From: an uncultured Clostridia bacterium
GTDB taxonomy: Bacteria > Bacillota > Clostridia > UMGS1883
Direction: 5' to 3'
Assembly: GCA_934476455.1 (NCBI GenBank)
Contig: CAKSNY010000024.1
Span: 1-42,907 of the forward strand
Length of the DNA stretch: 42,907 nt
Each line of letters starts with the position of its first letter. Position 1 is the stretch's first letter. The notes under the pieces are model-generated. The model did not search any database and was not told the DNA's origin. It worked only from the letters and a program-made list of their open reading frames with translations. Below, piece by piece: positions 42,505 to 42,907 of this stretch. The position numbers were made by a program, and so were the translations under genes.

Positions 42505-42683
42505 ATGGAAAATCAAAAATAATATGCAGAACGCTCGTACTCGGATTATGCAGCTTTTTGTCACAAATATCGCTTGCTGCGGCAATGGCTGCAATCAATA
42601 ATATGATAAGGAAGTACGGGGCAATGGATGCGGTTTTCGGGCAAAGAGAATACGCGCAAATTCCTATGGCGGTTACCATTGTA
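42505..42683 (+). pseudogene. MATE efflux transporter remnant
   Basis: AGGAGGT (42491-42497) precedes ATG 42505, but that frame reads only MENQK before a stop. From about 42520, in another frame, a conserved internal MATE-family segment appears: KIICRTLVLGLCSFLSQISL and then AAMAAINNMIRKYGAMDAVF, which lie near the middle of an intact ~450-residue protein. The first half of the gene is therefore missing by deletion, and homology stops near 42683 where IS3 sequence begins. The gene cannot make a functional transporter. Confidence 0.75.
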
Positions 42684-42769
42684 GCCCCGCCGGAGGTGCG
42701 CCCTCCCAGCAAAAATGGACACAAAAAAGCTTCAAAAAACGAAATGAATCGCAGTATTTCGTTAACTTA
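42684..42769. mobile_element. Terminal segment of IS3-family element
   Basis: This stretch lies between the MATE remnant and the transposase stop codon, and is most simply the non-coding end of the insertion sequence, including one terminal inverted repeat. A GGAGG-TGCGC-CCTCC near-dyad (42692-42706) is visible. The other end is outside the window, so repeat and target duplication cannot be defined; TG at 42680-42681 is a possible boundary. Confidence 0.5.
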
Positions 42770-42907
42770 CTAAAATCGACTGCATTTATTCCACGGTTTG
42801 CTTGACAACGAGCCTCTGCCGGCATGATGTACCGGCGAAAGCCAATTGAGTGCTGATTGTGGTCGCACAGAATTGTAATAAGCTTCAATGTAAGCAAATA
42901 TATCAGC
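42770..42907 (-). CDS. IS3-family transposase, C-terminal part (runs off edge)
   Basis: Only the last 45 codons are in the window. Reading leftward from the right edge, the frame gives ADIFAYIEAYYNSVRPQSAL followed by NWLSPVHHAG and ends at a TAG at 42770-42772. This is the C-terminal signature of the IS3/IS150-type OrfB integrase (rve) domain, in which Y-x-N-x-x-R-P-H/Q-S-A-L-x-x-x-S-P-V/A is conserved; the catalytic Asp and Glu residues lie upstream outside the window. The protein encodes the transposition recombinase of the element that interrupted the MATE gene. Whether the copy is intact cannot be seen here. Confidence 0.85.
   Translation of the reverse strand, partial: ADIFAYIEAYYNSVRPQSALNWLSPVHHAGRGSLSSKPWNKCSRF

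Noticed and set aside
42673..42897. Antisense frame in another phase over the transposase end
   Set aside because: The IS3 signature is in a different phase and stops at 42770; this frame shows no family match.

Overview
This window looks like chromosomal DNA of a low-GC Gram-positive anaerobe (Bacillota, Clostridia). The evidence is strong GGAGG-type ribosome binding sites, frequent TTG and GTG starts, a bacterial RqcH, S-layer homology (SLH) anchored exoenzymes, and LplB/YtcP-type sugar permeases encoded without their own ATPase. SLH-anchored polysaccharide lyases beside rhamnose and amino-sugar genes suggest a gut or other plant/host-glycan degrader. A relative of Monoglobus is possible, but that is only a guess.

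Region 1 (about 1-8,800) is core genome. It holds a leftward tspO and then a rightward run: rqcH, dxs, tlyA, a Wzy/O-antigen-ligase-like membrane protein with a TPR tail, a ComEA-like SLBB+HhH protein, an unrecognised ORF, and greA with its own near-perfect promoter.

Region 2 (about 8,800-17,230) is sugar catabolism. An AraC regulator precedes L-rhamnose isomerase. A leftward AraC regulator diverges from a four-gene cassette: PIG-L-type deacetylase, PfkB kinase, class II aldolase and a NagB-like isomerase/deaminase. The four activities are those expected for breaking an N-acetylhexosamine (phosphate) down to trioses. A sodium:neurotransmitter-type symporter follows.

Region 3 (about 17,230-40,973) is the main accessory system, a polysaccharide-utilisation locus about 21 kb long on one strand. 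A membrane-bound AraC-type sensor-regulator lies upstream. After a terminator and a good promoter come an ABC solute-binding lipoprotein, two permeases, an M14 zinc carboxypeptidase, a large family-8 polysaccharide lyase (PL8) with a discoidin insert, a two-module lectin-like secreted protein, a second PL8 lyase, an SLH-anchored protein, a second protein with SLH-like repeats, and a cytoplasmic LacZ-type GH2 enzyme. Spacing is overlapping to 34 bp and I saw no internal terminator. The inferred logic is surface cleavage of a uronic-acid polysaccharide (hyaluronan, chondroitin or similar) or proteoglycan, import of oligosaccharides, then intracellular hydrolysis. The amino-sugar cassette upstream could process released HexNAc.

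Region 4 (about 40,974-42,907) holds an MFS transporter with its own promoter, a strong hairpin, a decayed MATE efflux gene (a start region fused to the middle of the gene), and the 3' end of an IS3-family transposase running off the right edge. I found no tRNA, rRNA, CRISPR array or recognisable riboswitch.
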